64,000 nucleotides of DNA from Bemisia tabaci (GCF_918797505.1 NC_092794.1:73197345-73261344); one strand, 5' to 3'. Shown: positions 47,002-57,256, counted from the first letter of the stretch. Translations and numbers: made by a program. The notes: generated from the sequence alone by a model not told the origin.

Positions 47002-48422
47002 TCAACACGCACTCAGATTCTTCTTCGTGTGAGTCGCGTCGGACTTGAACGGCGGCAATTTCATGGCGCATTCGTCCTCCTCCGCCTCCGACAGGGCGAT
47101 CCCTTCGGCTCTGGCCACGAAGCGCCGTTGGATCTCAGCGAAGGTGAGCCCCCTGGTCTCGAGCATCTCGAAGTGGCAGTAGACGAAAACGAGGGAAGCG
47201 ACCACACCGCTGATGACGTAGTTGAAGTACATGCCGACGGACTTGGCCGTGTCCGGGTAGAGGAGCGCGCTGATGACACTGAAGACGGCGCCGACACCAG
47301 ACACGATGGCTCCGGCGATGGCGCGCGAGCTGGCCGGGAAGTACTCCGACTGGAGGATGAACGGCATCTGCCCGAGCCCCAGCGACGCCGAGCACAGAAG
47401 CCCCGAGACGAAGAGACAGATGCAAAAGCCCCAACCGCTCGTGTCGGCCAAGTCCTTCTCGCGGACGTAGAAATACACGGCGGCGGCGAAAGCGAAGAGA
47501 GCGGTCAAGGCGCAGGAGAGCATGAGCAAGGGCTTGCGGCCCATCCGGTCGACGAGATAGGCGGCCGGCACCGTGCCAGCGAGGGTGATGAGACCGAGAA
47601 GAACCGCGAATTGGTTCGTGGACATGATCTTGTCCTGGGTCCCGCGCCCGATGGTCAGCGCTGCGTACTCGGGGATCACCCAGAAGTAGGTGAACGTGGC
47701 ACCGACGTAGGTGAAGAGAACCGTGAAGAGGGAGCGGAGATCGGTGGGCGAAGTGAGGAGACTCGTCTCCAGGTTCTGCTGCATCTCCTCGGCGACGGAG
47801 CGCTTCATCTCGGCGAACTCGAGTTCGTCGAGGCCGTCCCGGGTCGAGTCGAGGATCGCCCGGGCCTTGTCCTCTTCGCCGCGCATGAGGTGGAAGTAGG
47901 GGGTCTCGGGGATGAAGAGGACGGCGATGACGTAGGGGACGGTGGCGATGACGCAGAGAGCGGTGAGGGCGTCGTAGGAGCCGAAGAGCCCGATGATGTA
48001 GCCGTAGAGGACGCCGACGTTGAGGGCGGCTCCGGGGATGGTGTTGAGGGTGCCCCGGATGCGCGGCTCCGCCATCTCCGAGATGTAGAGCGGGACGATG
48101 GTGTTGGCGATGCCGCACTGGAGGCCCTGGATGAGGCGCACCGCGTAGAGAGAGGTCATGGAGCCCCAGAAGTAGGCGAGGAGCCACCCGATGAGACTCA
48201 TCGGCCCGACCAGGATGAGGAGGGGCCGCCGCCCGAACTTGTCGATGAGGTAGCAGCACGGGATCGGCGAGAAGATGGTGCCCATGTCCAGGGCGGCCAC
48301 CATCAACTCCAGTTCCCGCTCCGACGGCGAGCCCGTGAAGGCGCCGTTCGGCTTCGAGAGGATCTCCATGAGCGGCGACGGCCAGCCGAGGTAGACGCCG
48401 TTCAGGAAGGCTGTCCAGGACA
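47002..48422 (-). CDS. gene A, main exon: MFS sugar (Tret1-like) transporter
   Basis: This single exon encodes 473 residues from the split Val of VSWTAFLNGVYLGWPSP to a TGA at 47002-47004. I start it at the acceptor 'ttttccccag|TG' rather than at the ATG 20 bases upstream, because gene B has an acceptor at the same codon and phase. With exon 56204-56277 the protein is 497 aa, normal for the family. Visible signatures (full-length numbering): DKFGRRPLL in loop 2-3 (~85-93), PLYISEMAEPRIRG in loop 4-5 (~135-148), PETPYFHL after TM6 (~196-203), DRMGRKPLL in loop 8-9 (~316-324), SEYFP (~383-387) and LETRGLTFAEI (~445-455). Twelve membrane segments fit. TM7 reads GATFTYFWVIPEYA and lacks the QQ-type motif, so substrate is uncertain. 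The exon is strikingly GC-rich beside its AT-rich flanks. Such proteins move sugars such as trehalose or glucose across the plasma membrane. Confidence 0.95.
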
Positions 48423-48571
48423 CTGGGGAAAAATCCATTCCCACGTTTCTTTACCTTGGTGCTTTTAAACGACTGATTGGACCAATGTTAGTGGTTTTGT
48501 TAGTAGTCCCATGGAGAGCAGATTTTGAATATTCAAGATGATTCGATTTTTAGGCGGAGTTAACAGGCGAA

Positions 48572-49040
48572 CTCAACTTGAGGAGTAAGGAGGAAAAACG
48601 GCAAGTTCCGATGACACGTACAAAAAAAAAAAAAATTATATATATACTTGATAGTATGTGTACAAAATTTCCATTTCTATTAAATATAAACATAGATTTA
48701 AATAGATAATTAAATTTTCAGTCTAAAAATGCAATTACTGGAAGGAGAGTATTAGTAACAAGCGTTCCAAAATGCGACTTGTGTCTGTGTAACAGATTGT
48801 TCAATAGAAATACGGCTAAATTAGACCTTCCATATTTCTAAAATTTCTCGATTCCAATGATGCCAAATGGCATTTCAGTTGTACCGACTTAAACTTCAGG
48901 TTTTAGGTAAACCTATGGTACAACATGCAAACCGTTAGCATGACCTAAAGGAATGTTACACGAAAGTGAAATGTCCAACAGCTTGTATCTCACAATGCCA
49001 TTTTCCCAGATTTGGCCGTTTTCCACCTTACTCCTTAATT
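48572..49040. mobile_element. possible TIR element
   Basis: 'caacttgaggagtaaggagg' plus 'aaaaacggc' at the left is mirrored near 49010-49040 by 'ggccgttttccaccttactc' plus 'cttaattgg'. No flanking duplication was seen. Confidence 0.45.
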
Positions 49041-49799
49041 GGCTTGGATCCACATGAATATGGGATATGGATCATTTATGCTATCAGATGTGCATGTGAT
49101 GTGTTTTGAGATCGGTGACAATTGTTTGAAAATGAAATCGGAATTTTTAAAATGAAGTTTTCTGAAATAGCAGATGAAAAAGATCTTGCAGATGAAAAGC
49201 CCATTTTTTTAGAGACACCAAAAGAGCCTGCCAAAAAGTGCTCTCTTTCTCGAAACGCAGGAATTCCCTTTAAATCCTTCCCTAACGAAACCTTACGGTG
49301 AGACAATCCTCCAGTGAAAATATAAGCTTGAGTTCAATACGAGTTTTAGCAATACATCATCACAAAGTTTACATTTTTTACCAGGTTTTGAAAATATTTT
49401 TAAAAAACAACTGTACCTAGTCGATCTGTTTAGTATTCTTGGCAAAGCGTTGCGGATTCGTAACAACATATTTTTTGAGTTTTTAAAAATTGAATATTTC
49501 CTTTGAGGCATGATGGTGCAAAAATTTCATTAGTTTTTTTCATTTTCTGAATAACTGATTCCCCAAAATTTTAAATTTTGGATACAAAATTGATACTCAA
49601 TGTATTTAATGCAGGCTACAAAATAGATTAGTGTCCTCCAGAGTCTGGCATCCAAAATGAATTCATGTCATAGAGGGTTAATGGGAACTAAGTTTATCAG
49701 TTGTTGTTACTCATAAATTGAGACAGTTGTTAAAACTACGATCCAGCAATCTATCGTGATGCGGCATTGCCAAGTTCAAACAAGTTGTCTCAGCCGTGC

Positions 49800-50064
49800 A
49801 GGGCTCGGCTGCCGTCAAAGCAAGTTTGCCTCGGCGGAAAAACTCAGTATGAAGATTCGGACGTTGCCAAATTTGTCCCGACAAAAATTGATCTGAAAGA
49901 CAGTTAGGAACATACCTAATTCCTTGAAACAGCAGCATCAGATTCAATCGCACAAAACCAACTAAAAATGTAAAATGAAAGGTCAAAAATTTTCCAGGAG
50001 ATTCATATTTAATCGGAGGGAATTTGACGACCCTACAGCGTTCATACGGCGTTTTTCCTTAACG
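49800..50064. mobile_element. decayed CTGCCGTGC MITE
   Basis: 'gttgccaaatttgtcccg' on the left and 'gttcatacggcgtttttcct' plus 'taacgc' on the right follow the family order, but the outermost bases are lost. Confidence 0.5.
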
Positions 50065-50253
50065 CTTCTGGAATGATATCTGAGCCTAAAACAATGATGT
50101 AACGCCTTAATGCAATTATTCATGCTCTATGGACACCCGTGTTGCATTCTAAAAATTGAAGGCGCTCCGGTTATTCTGGCCCATGAAGCAGTGCTCGCAG
50201 CTACATGCTGCTGTGACGACTCGGTGTGGCGGTGGGATATAATATCCTAAAAT

Positions 50254-50638
50254 GCACGTATTTCTGCCTAATGGAACTACGTCGACGGTGAAAGTCGGCA
50301 ATCACATAACTCAGTTTGCGACGTCGCAGACTTCCTGTCATACTTTATTTTTTAGATGGAAAACTACTCAACGACAATTCTTTAAAACTGTCATGATTTT
50401 CCTTCTCAATGCGAAGAAAATTCTGCAAAAACTTCAAGAAATAATATCAATTTGTTCTCCTTTAAAAAAATGACGTAGAGGCGGAGATTTTCAGACACCG
50501 CAAACGAGTTATGTGATTGCCGACTTTCACCGTCGATGTGCATTGAGACATGAGCCCTGAGACCCATAAGAATATACATATGCATAACAGGGCTCACGTC
50601 ATAATGCACACAGTTCCGTTTGATGGAAATACGTCCAT
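50254..50638. mobile_element. CAAACGGAA MITE split by a TCGACGG MITE
   Basis: The left end 'cacgtatttctgcctaatgg' and the right end 'gtttgatggaaatacgtcc' belong to the ~124-bp family; the excess is the 255-bp nested element at 50282-50536. Confidence 0.75.
50282..50536. mobile_element. 255-bp MITE, TCGACGGTGAAAG family (nested)
   Basis: Near-perfect ends 'tcgacggtgaaagtcggcaa' and 'ttgccgactttcaccgtcga', with internal 'gcgacgtcgcagacttcctg' and 'agacaccgcaaacgagttat'. It inserted in the CAAACGGAA MITE. Confidence 0.85.
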
Positions 50639-50644
50639 CTTCCA

Positions 50645-51534
50645 TCTATTCTCTATCTATACTATAAGCTCCAAGACCTCCTAATTTTGCGAAACTGGTG
50701 ACGCTTAGTTCCAGCGTTCTACCGGGCCGATTTTCATGATTTTTGCGGCTATCGACGGACAATTGTTTGTAGATTAGCCAACTCTTTTCAGATTTTTAAA
50801 ATGTGGCCCAGGTTTTTTTATATTACGTGGTAAAGTTGCGAATTCTCCCATTTAAGCAATGTAAATTTATACTTTTTGTCATAGTTCGTTTGAGCGTTCT
50901 ACCGGCCGATTTCCATAATTTTTGCGTAAATCGACGGGTAATTGGCCCTAGATGAGCCCGCTCTATTCAGATTTTGGAAATAGGACCCAGGTTTTTTTAC
51001 AATCACGTTATAATAGTGAGTGAATTTTCAGAATGCTCCGAGACTGCTACCGCTATGCGCGGGAGGATGCGCAGTGGTCGAGGAGGTTGCGCAGTAGCTG
51101 TGTAGCCTGCGCATCAGCTCTACACTTATCTACACAAGATTCGTACCTGCGACTTACAAGACGAGAGGTGGCCGAGTCGTCAAAGACGTCGGATGCTTCC
51201 ACTAAGATCAAGGTGTGGGTTCGATCCCCGTCTCCAGTTATAATTAATTATTACCTGATTATCAATGTTCGTTGTTTTACTGCAATATTTCATCAAGCAG
51301 TCATTCCAAAACGCGTCCGTTAGACTTCAAAAAAAAAATTTGTTTCTTCATTCATCAAAACCAAAAATTATTTCATTCTGAAAGTAAAGTATACCTCATA
51401 TCGTAATTTTTTAGGGGAAAAATAAAACTAACATCGATAGGAGGGTAAAAATAGGGCCGCGAAGCGGCCCATTGATGGCGCGGAGCGCCTTCAGGGGGTT
51501 GGGCCGCGTAGCGGCCAGGGGGCGTAGCCCCCTA
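50645..51534 (+). mobile_element. ~890-bp non-autonomous Helitron
   Basis: The 3' end has a hairpin 'gggggcgtagccccc' running into CTAG (51531-51534) followed by T. The 5' end lies in 'atctattctctatctatact', where TC follows A at 50645 or 50656, so the start is uncertain by about ten bases. The last ~200 bp match the Helitron end at 32715 on the other strand. A tRNA-like segment lies inside. No Rep/helicase frame is present. Confidence 0.72.
51160..51235 (+). repeat. tRNA-derived sequence inside the Helitron
   Basis: It begins 'gacgagaggtggccgagtcg' (A-box region of a Ser/Leu-type tRNA) and carries a B-box 'gggttcgatcccc' followed by 'gtctcc' that pairs with the 'gacgaga' start. The anticodon region does not fold well, so I treat it as a tRNA-derived SINE head rather than a tRNA gene. 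Confidence 0.55.
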
Positions 51535-51591
51535 GTATGTGATAATGATGCAAAGATATCATTCCCTGTCCTCTCTGCTTGGTTCCCAGAT

Positions 51592-52098
51592 AATGGAGAT
51601 GTTGCATGTGTGAGGAATTTGCGATTTGACTGTTGATTTTTATGTAAAAGTTCGTTAGAAACACGATGGTGCCACTGCTTTCTCTGAAATCAACTCCCAA
51701 GCTCAAAAGAAGCTCTCAAGTTGAGGCTAAAATGGAGGGGATATCCCACGCTATCCTGAGAGTCCACCTCTACATCAAGACAAACTCTCCACGCAAAGAT
51801 AGGGAGCAAATACATTAGCAGGGTTGCTGTGTTTTCAATTTTGGAGTCCCCAAATAAAGTGGCAACCCTGCTAATGTATTTGCTCCCTATCTTTGCATGG
51901 AGAGTTTGTCTTGATGTAGAGGTGGACTCTCAGGATAGCGTGGGATGTCCCCTCCATTTTAAACTCAACTTAAGAGCTTCTTTTGAGCTTGGGAGTTGAT
52001 TTCAGAGAAAACCAGTGGCACCATCGTGTTTCTCGCGAACTTTTACATAAGAATCAACAGTCAAATCGCAAATTCCTCACACATGCAACATCTCCATT
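51592..52098. mobile_element. 507-bp foldback, TGGAGATGTTGCATG family
   Basis: 'taatggagatgttgcatgtg' mirrors 'cacatgcaacatctccatta', and the pairing is near complete through to a short loop at about 51840 ('ttttcaattttggagtcccc'). It is the cleanest hairpin of the family and may carry a TA duplication. Confidence 0.85.
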
Positions 52099-52810
52099 AG
52101 CCATCAGATAAATTCTCGTAACGGCAAGATACACGCTGCTAGGAGCACGACATCGTGGACTTGAGTGACCGGAACGCCTTCCGTTTTCTCGTTTGCAACA
52201 CGCGTGTCCATAGAGTGCGAATAGTTGTATTAGGGCCTCATTATGAACATTGAATGCATTGTTACTTTGAACTTAGATATTATAACAAGAAGCCCCGCCC
52301 CGTCTCGTTATACGTGAATGTCATTTAAAAAATAAAATTAGAAAACGCTAATACTTTGAAGTTCTGCGGTTGGAAAACATTTTTAATCGATCTTTTTTTA
52401 CCTTACGTGGCACAGTTTCATCAGTTGATGTTGCTCAGGGATTACGGCATGTGTTAACACTACGATCTACCGATCAGTCGTGATACAGCGTTGCAAAGTT
52501 TACACAAGATGTTCCAAACCACCCGTGCCACGTTCTTTTCTCCGTTATTTCAAGGTCGGTTCAACCCCGCGGACTTAGACATCGACCGACATGACACCCC
52601 GCCACGAATGGACACCATGTACGATGTACAAATCTAATTTTCAACGCTTTATCATGATTGATTGCTAAATCGTAGTGTCCACAAAAATCTTAAATTCCGA
52701 GTAACTTCAATTGAACGTATTTCTGCCAAACGGAAGTATGTGCACTAAGACATGAGCCTTGAGACCCATAACGATAGATGCTTGACAGGACTCACGTCAT
52801 AGAGCACATA

Positions 52811-53759
52811 AGGTACGGAACCTTAGGCGCGTCTGGACGCGGCGCGGCGTCCAGACGCCGATAAATCTGTCTAATGATTTTTGCGCGGGGACGGCACCTT
52901 AGCGGCGAAGAGACGCTGCGGAAAACGCCGATCGAGGACGCTCCGATCTGTCGCGAACAGATCGGAGCGAAGACGCCGAGAAATTCCGCTCAGTCCGCTG
53001 CCTCTCCTACCGATTTTTAAATGTGTTTAGTTCGACAAACCCACGAATCAATCACAAAGGCCGTGAATTGATCGACAAAAGCCGCGAATCGATCGAAAAT
53101 TCTGTGAATCGATCGACAAGAGCCGTGGATCGATCGACCCACCCGTGAATCAATCGACAAAAACCGTGGATAAATCGACAAACCTGTGAGTTTATCGACA
53201 AACCTGTGAGTTTATCGACAAACCTGTGAATCGATCGACAAACCTATGAGTCGATCGACTAACCTGTGAGTTGATCGACAAACCCGTGAATCGATCGACC
53301 AAGTTGTGAATCGATCGAATTACGTCGATTTGTTCACGTTTTGGTTTTTCGATCGATTCATGTCGATTGACTAGATACCGGTTTTCCTTTTAATTGTCAA
53401 TTATTTCTCGTCTATCGATCCACATTTTTTGTCGATCGAATCGACACCCGTTTTTTAGTAATTTGTCCATCGATTGGTGTCGATCGATTCACGATTTTAT
53501 TTTTCAGTCGATTTTTGTCGATCGAATCCACACCCTCCTAAAAAAAAGCGCGTACAGCCATTTTCGCGGCCCAGAGCATACTGTCCGATCAACGAAATTT
53601 CGAGAAATTGACGGCGGACAGAGCGGAAAAAATCCACGGATTCCGCTCCTAAGGTGCCGTGCTCCAAAATGTGAGCGTCTTCTTGCCCTCGACTCGGTAG
53701 CAGCATTTTCCGCCGGCGTCCAGGACGTCGCGTCCAGACGCGCCTAAGGTTCCGTAGCT
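52811..53759. mobile_element. 949-bp TIR element containing a minisatellite
   Basis: Left 'aggtacggaaccttaggcgc' plus 'gtctggacgcg' mirrors right 'cgcgtccagacgcgcctaag' plus 'gttccgtagct'. Flanking ATA triplets (52808-52810, 53760-53762) suggest a 3-bp duplication. The inside holds the 53040-53540 array. Class is unknown; a 3-bp duplication is compatible with PIF/Harbinger but does not prove it. Confidence 0.75.
53040..53540. repeat. ~20-bp ATCGATCGAC minisatellite
   Basis: Units such as 'aacctgtgagtttatcgaca' and 'aacccgtgaatcgatcgacc' repeat about every 20 bp, then the orientation flips in the right part ('tcgatcgattcacg', 'gtcgatcgaatcgac'). Related to 37650-37910. Confidence 0.85.
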
Positions 53760-54339
53760 ATATAGTTCCGTTTGACAGAACTACGTCCAATTGATAACAT
53801 TGTGCCTCAGAAAATGAAAAAAAAAAAATATCGAGTCAAGTTGTTCCCAATTGACCGAGCAACTTCAAGAAATAACATTTTTAATTTGTGATAAATGCAA
53901 ACCTCGCAATGGTGTGGCTTTGAACTCAAGCTAAATTTTCACTGGAGAATTGTCTCATCATAAAGGATAGATTTGGACGAAAGCCCTGCGTTTCCAAGAA
54001 GGAATGGCAAAAGATCATTTTTTTTTTTTTGACAGGCTCTTTGAGCATCTGATGAAGTTTTGAAAATCACCCGTTGAAGATTCCCTAAAAAAACATATAA
54101 ATCGATGTAATTTTGTATAAAGTTCTAGCGAGAAGAACACTCTGTGCCTCTGTGCCTAAAATCATATTCTTGGCCTCTCTAAAAATGTAATGAAAAATTC
54201 TAGGGTTCCTATCTCATGTCACTTTACAAGCAGCTCGGTGAATAAGATTAAGAATTCTGTCTTAAGCCCTTTTAAAATGAGGATCCATTTTAGGAGAGCA
54301 CCAATAAGCACACATGTCGATGATAAAATTCCCAAACCA

Positions 54340-54575
54340 CGTTTCTTCGTTAGCGACGATGCAAACTTTCTCTCAGACTTTATATTTCAAACGGAGAAAT
54401 ACTCAACGACAATTCTGAAAAACTTCCGTGATTTTTCTTCTCTGTGCAAAATAAATTTCAAACTAACTTCATGGGATGATGTTCATTTAGTACTCTTTCA
54501 AAAGAAAATATAAGAGTAGCGGAGATTTAAATAAAAATAAAACAAGATACGCGGTTCGGGAGTTCCACCGTCTAT
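54340..54575. mobile_element. remnant MITE, TCGACGGTGAAAG family
   Basis: 'gcgacgatgcaaactttctc', 'aaatactcaacgacaattct' and 'gaaaaacttccgtgattttt' are family blocks; the right end 'gggagttccaccgtcta' is recognisable. Confidence 0.55.
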
Positions 54576-55171
54576 GTATGTAACATCATAATTGTTATTA
54601 GGAGTATCGAACATTGTGCGTTAAGCAGCTGGCAGCAAAACAGTTTACAAATTAATTGATAGGAAATTATCTAGTGGTGTCCCCAAATCGCTCATCACTT
54701 ACCGCTATCATGCTCTTTTCAAACACCTAAATAAAAAAGAGAGGGCCTGCGGGCCAACTCAGAGCTCTCTGTAGTCTGCGGAGTTGAAAATATTTCTCAG
54801 ATTATTGCAAAGCTAATTAAAAACCTGACAAATTAGTGAAAGCGATAGCTGTTAAACGTTGAGCGCGCGCGAATGTTTCAAGCCACCTCGGACAGAAGTC
54901 ACAATAATCAATTTCCAAGTATCATAGATGCTACGAACGGCAAAATCAGGCGCATTAGAGTCACGTTATCACACCGTTGAAATAATCCAACCATTCATCT
55001 ACTGATTTGTTGAAAAATTCGCCAATTTTTTGAGCGCTATCTACGGACGTAGCAAATAGCATGATAAAGTCTTATTTCAACGAGTGCTGGAATATGTTTT
55101 TGCCAATAATAGCTAAGCTCATTCCTATAATAAGATCAATAGGAGATTGGATGCTTATTGGTGCTCGTGGT
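54576..55171. other. anonymous sequence in gene A intron
   Basis: No recognisable feature. Confidence 0.35.
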
Positions 55172-55175
55172 AGTG

Positions 55176-55428
55176 CTGCCGTGCTAAGGAAAAACGCCGT
55201 CTGAACACTTAAGAGTTGCAAACTTTCCCATGACAAAACAAGTATTTTTGACAACATTTATGCATATTTTTCCTCGAAATTTGCAGATATTTTAGATTAA
55301 ATTGCGTGCAAAATTGTCTGAAAATGTTGGGAAATATTTTTCAGAATTTTCCCAGTGCATTCGGTTTTTATCTGAGGAAACTTGGCAACGTCTGCAGGCT
55401 CACTAGGCGTTTTTCCTTAGCACGGCAG
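55176..55428. mobile_element. 253-bp MITE, CTGCCGTGC family, TSD AGTG
   Basis: Ends 'ctgccgtgctaaggaaaaac' and 'gtttttccttagcacggcag' are perfect inverted repeats over 20 bp; flanks are a perfect AGTG duplication (55172-55175, 55429-55432). Confidence 0.9.
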
Positions 55429-56203
55429 AGTGAGACAAAGTGGCTGACCCGAATAATCCAAATTTTTGTAAGGAAAATTGTTCAGGGCTTTTTCTAAACA
55501 TCCTGTGTTTCGGTTGCTTCAAAACCAGTTACAAAGCCTTAGCCGTTGATTTTTCCTTGTGAATTGCAATTTACGCAACATACGCTCATCCTTTGAGCTA
55601 CAAACCCAAAAGTTTCAATATTTTTTTAAACACTATGACAACGCAGATGAATTAAACTAGATGGATATCGGTAGGTAATCAAGGGTAATTTTTGACACTC
55701 CTTCATGTTCAATCTTGAAGGAGGAAAAATTCGGAAGAGCAAGGGAGCTTTGGTGAACTTTTCACAAGAAACAAATTTTTGGGTCTCTCTGGACGTTTAA
55801 CCTCTCTTGGACCATCACAAAATTAAATTTCCTTAGATTAAGAAAAAAAGAGACGTTTAAAATTACCCTCCGGAACATGTTTTCAAGTACTTTGATCGAT
55901 AGACTATGCCTCACTTTTAACGAAGAGCCTACTTATTAACTCACTATATTTGGAAGGTTGTGATTTTAAAAAGTTGCATTTAGGTAAGATAAAATAACTT
56001 AATTCTGAAATTTATATTGAATCACCTACTGAGTCTCAGACTTTTTTGTCAGCAAACCCGATGAATATATGCTAGCAGTTGTTTGTGTGAGTGGAATGAA
56101 ACCATGCAATGACAACATGTGAGACATGCAATTGCAACATGCAATTGCAACATGCAAGACATGCCATTGCAACATGCCTTAAACGCAGCTATTAAATTCG
56201 TAC

Positions 56204-56277
56204 CTGTTAAACCAGCAAGAAGCTGACGAATAAGACCCTTGTTTTTCTGGAAGTAGCATCGCAAACCAGGAACCATA
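56204..56277 (-). CDS. gene A, first coding exon
   Basis: A 74-nt exon lies between a strong acceptor (ttctttgtttttcag|T) and a donor (TTAACAG|GTACGA). Its second base begins ATG (56274-56276), giving MVPGLRCYFQKNKGLIRQLL then AGLT and one G. That G plus TG of the 48422 acceptor makes Val, so the join reads RQLLAGLT-V-SWTAFLNGV, the usual start of insect sugar transporters where R-Q precedes TM1. The short cytoplasmic N-terminus with basic residues fits the family. An upstream 5' UTR exon must exist but I could not locate it. The 7.8-kb distance and the short length keep this below certainty, but phase, sequence and splice sites all agree. Confidence 0.82.
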
Positions 56278-57083
56278 CTGAAAAACAAAGAAAATAAATG
56301 TATATGAGAATGCCTTACTCAATTACGTATGCCGAAAGCAAGTGGTATTTCTATACATAAAAAAAAAACTGGAGGGTAGATAAGATGAAATATAGCAAGT
56401 GGCAAGACTTTGATAGCACATTAATTCAATAGTGAACAGTATTTTGTTTCTAAAATAGTTGTCTACTTCATCAAATGAGAAATAAAAACTAAATGGACCA
56501 CTAGACAAAATGAGGAAGAAAACTATAGACGCAGCCCACATTTTAGGGGGAAAAGAGCAGAACATAATGTAATTTTTTCTAATGTGCGTACATTTACCAG
56601 CCTTTGTTGTGCTACAGTTTCGCGATTACAATAAAGAAATCATCGTGTATTCGGGCTTGTGATGCAGCAAATTGCCTGTCGTATTTCATTTTTTCGAAAG
56701 ATGAATGGTCATCGTTTTTGTTCGCGATTTCGTGCGATCCGTCAGGATTGTCCTCGGACAATTTCGCACTTAAACGTCAATATTAGGCTTCCCATAGGAA
56801 AAACAACAACTAAAGATCCAAACAAAGGACAACGCATTAAAGTAAGTCAATGAAAACTTGACAGTATCATGCTCTGATACTTTATACTTTTTGCGATTTC
56901 GAGGGCCGGCATCGTTGTAATACATTAAACTGATGCATTCCACGGAACATTGACAATGTCATGATAAAAGTCAGTAATGATTCACTTCATCGGCAAAATA
57001 GGCAACGCTGGAATTAATTTAAGATGAAAGAGAAAATCAAAACTTCAGATATTGTCGCACTTGACGGATACTAAACGAACTTT
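56278..57083. other. sequence upstream of gene A exon 1
   Basis: The gene A promoter or an untranslated exon should lie upstream on the minus strand, here or farther on. I see no clear TATA/initiator pair or other gene. Confidence 0.3.
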
Positions 57084-57091
57084 ATTGCAAC

Positions 57092-57253
57092 CAGTGACAA
57101 GGCGTTTTGCGATCCATCGATATCTCCCCATTTGAAGCTGTGGTAAATAATCGATTATTAAGGTGTTCGCTGCGAACACCCTGTTTATCGATACCTTTCC
57201 ATAGGTTTAAATGGCCGATCAATCGACATATCGCAAAGCACGCCACGCCACTG
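57092..57253. mobile_element. 162-bp hAT-like MITE, CAGTGGCGTG family
   Basis: Right end 'gcaaagcacgccacgccact' plus G and left 'cagtgacaaggcgttttgcg' are inverted; internal 'tgttcgctgcgaaca'. Flanks ATTGCAAC (57084-57091) and ATTACAAC (57254-57261) agree at 7 of 8. Confidence 0.8.
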
Positions 57254-57256
57254 ATT

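Larger units (their letters stand above)
52713..53791. mobile_element. CAAACGGAA MITE split by a 949-bp element
   Basis: Left 'gaacgtatttctgccaaacg' and 'tgagccttgagacccataac'; right 'tatagttccgtttgacagaa' and 'ctacgtccaattg'. The element at 52811-53759 interrupts its right arm. Confidence 0.75.
48423..56203 (-). other. gene A intron 1 (phase 1), 7.8 kb
   Basis: The intron starts GTACGA at 56203 and ends CCCCAG at 48423. It is filled with elements listed separately (TIR element, MITEs, Helitron, foldback, nested minisatellite element). Stretches 49041-49800, 52099-52712, 53792-54340 and 55430-56200 hold no recognisable feature. Confidence 0.75.

Noticed and set aside
47135..48259. 374-codon minus-strand frame in another register
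   Set aside because: It is Arg/His/Leu/Pro-rich out-of-frame shadow of gene A with no structure of its own.
46975..48468. 497-codon plus-strand open frame
   Set aside because: It lies antisense to the gene A exon, is rich in Arg/Glu/Gly/Asp from GC-rich codons, and has no domain. The minus strand has all transporter signatures.
51160..51235. Functional tRNA-Ser/Leu gene
   Set aside because: A and B boxes are good but the anticodon arm does not form and the sequence sits inside a Helitron.
53040..53540. CRISPR-like regular repeats
   Set aside because: The ~20-bp units are contiguous and degenerate with no unique spacers, flip orientation, and lie in an insect-like genome inside a transposon.
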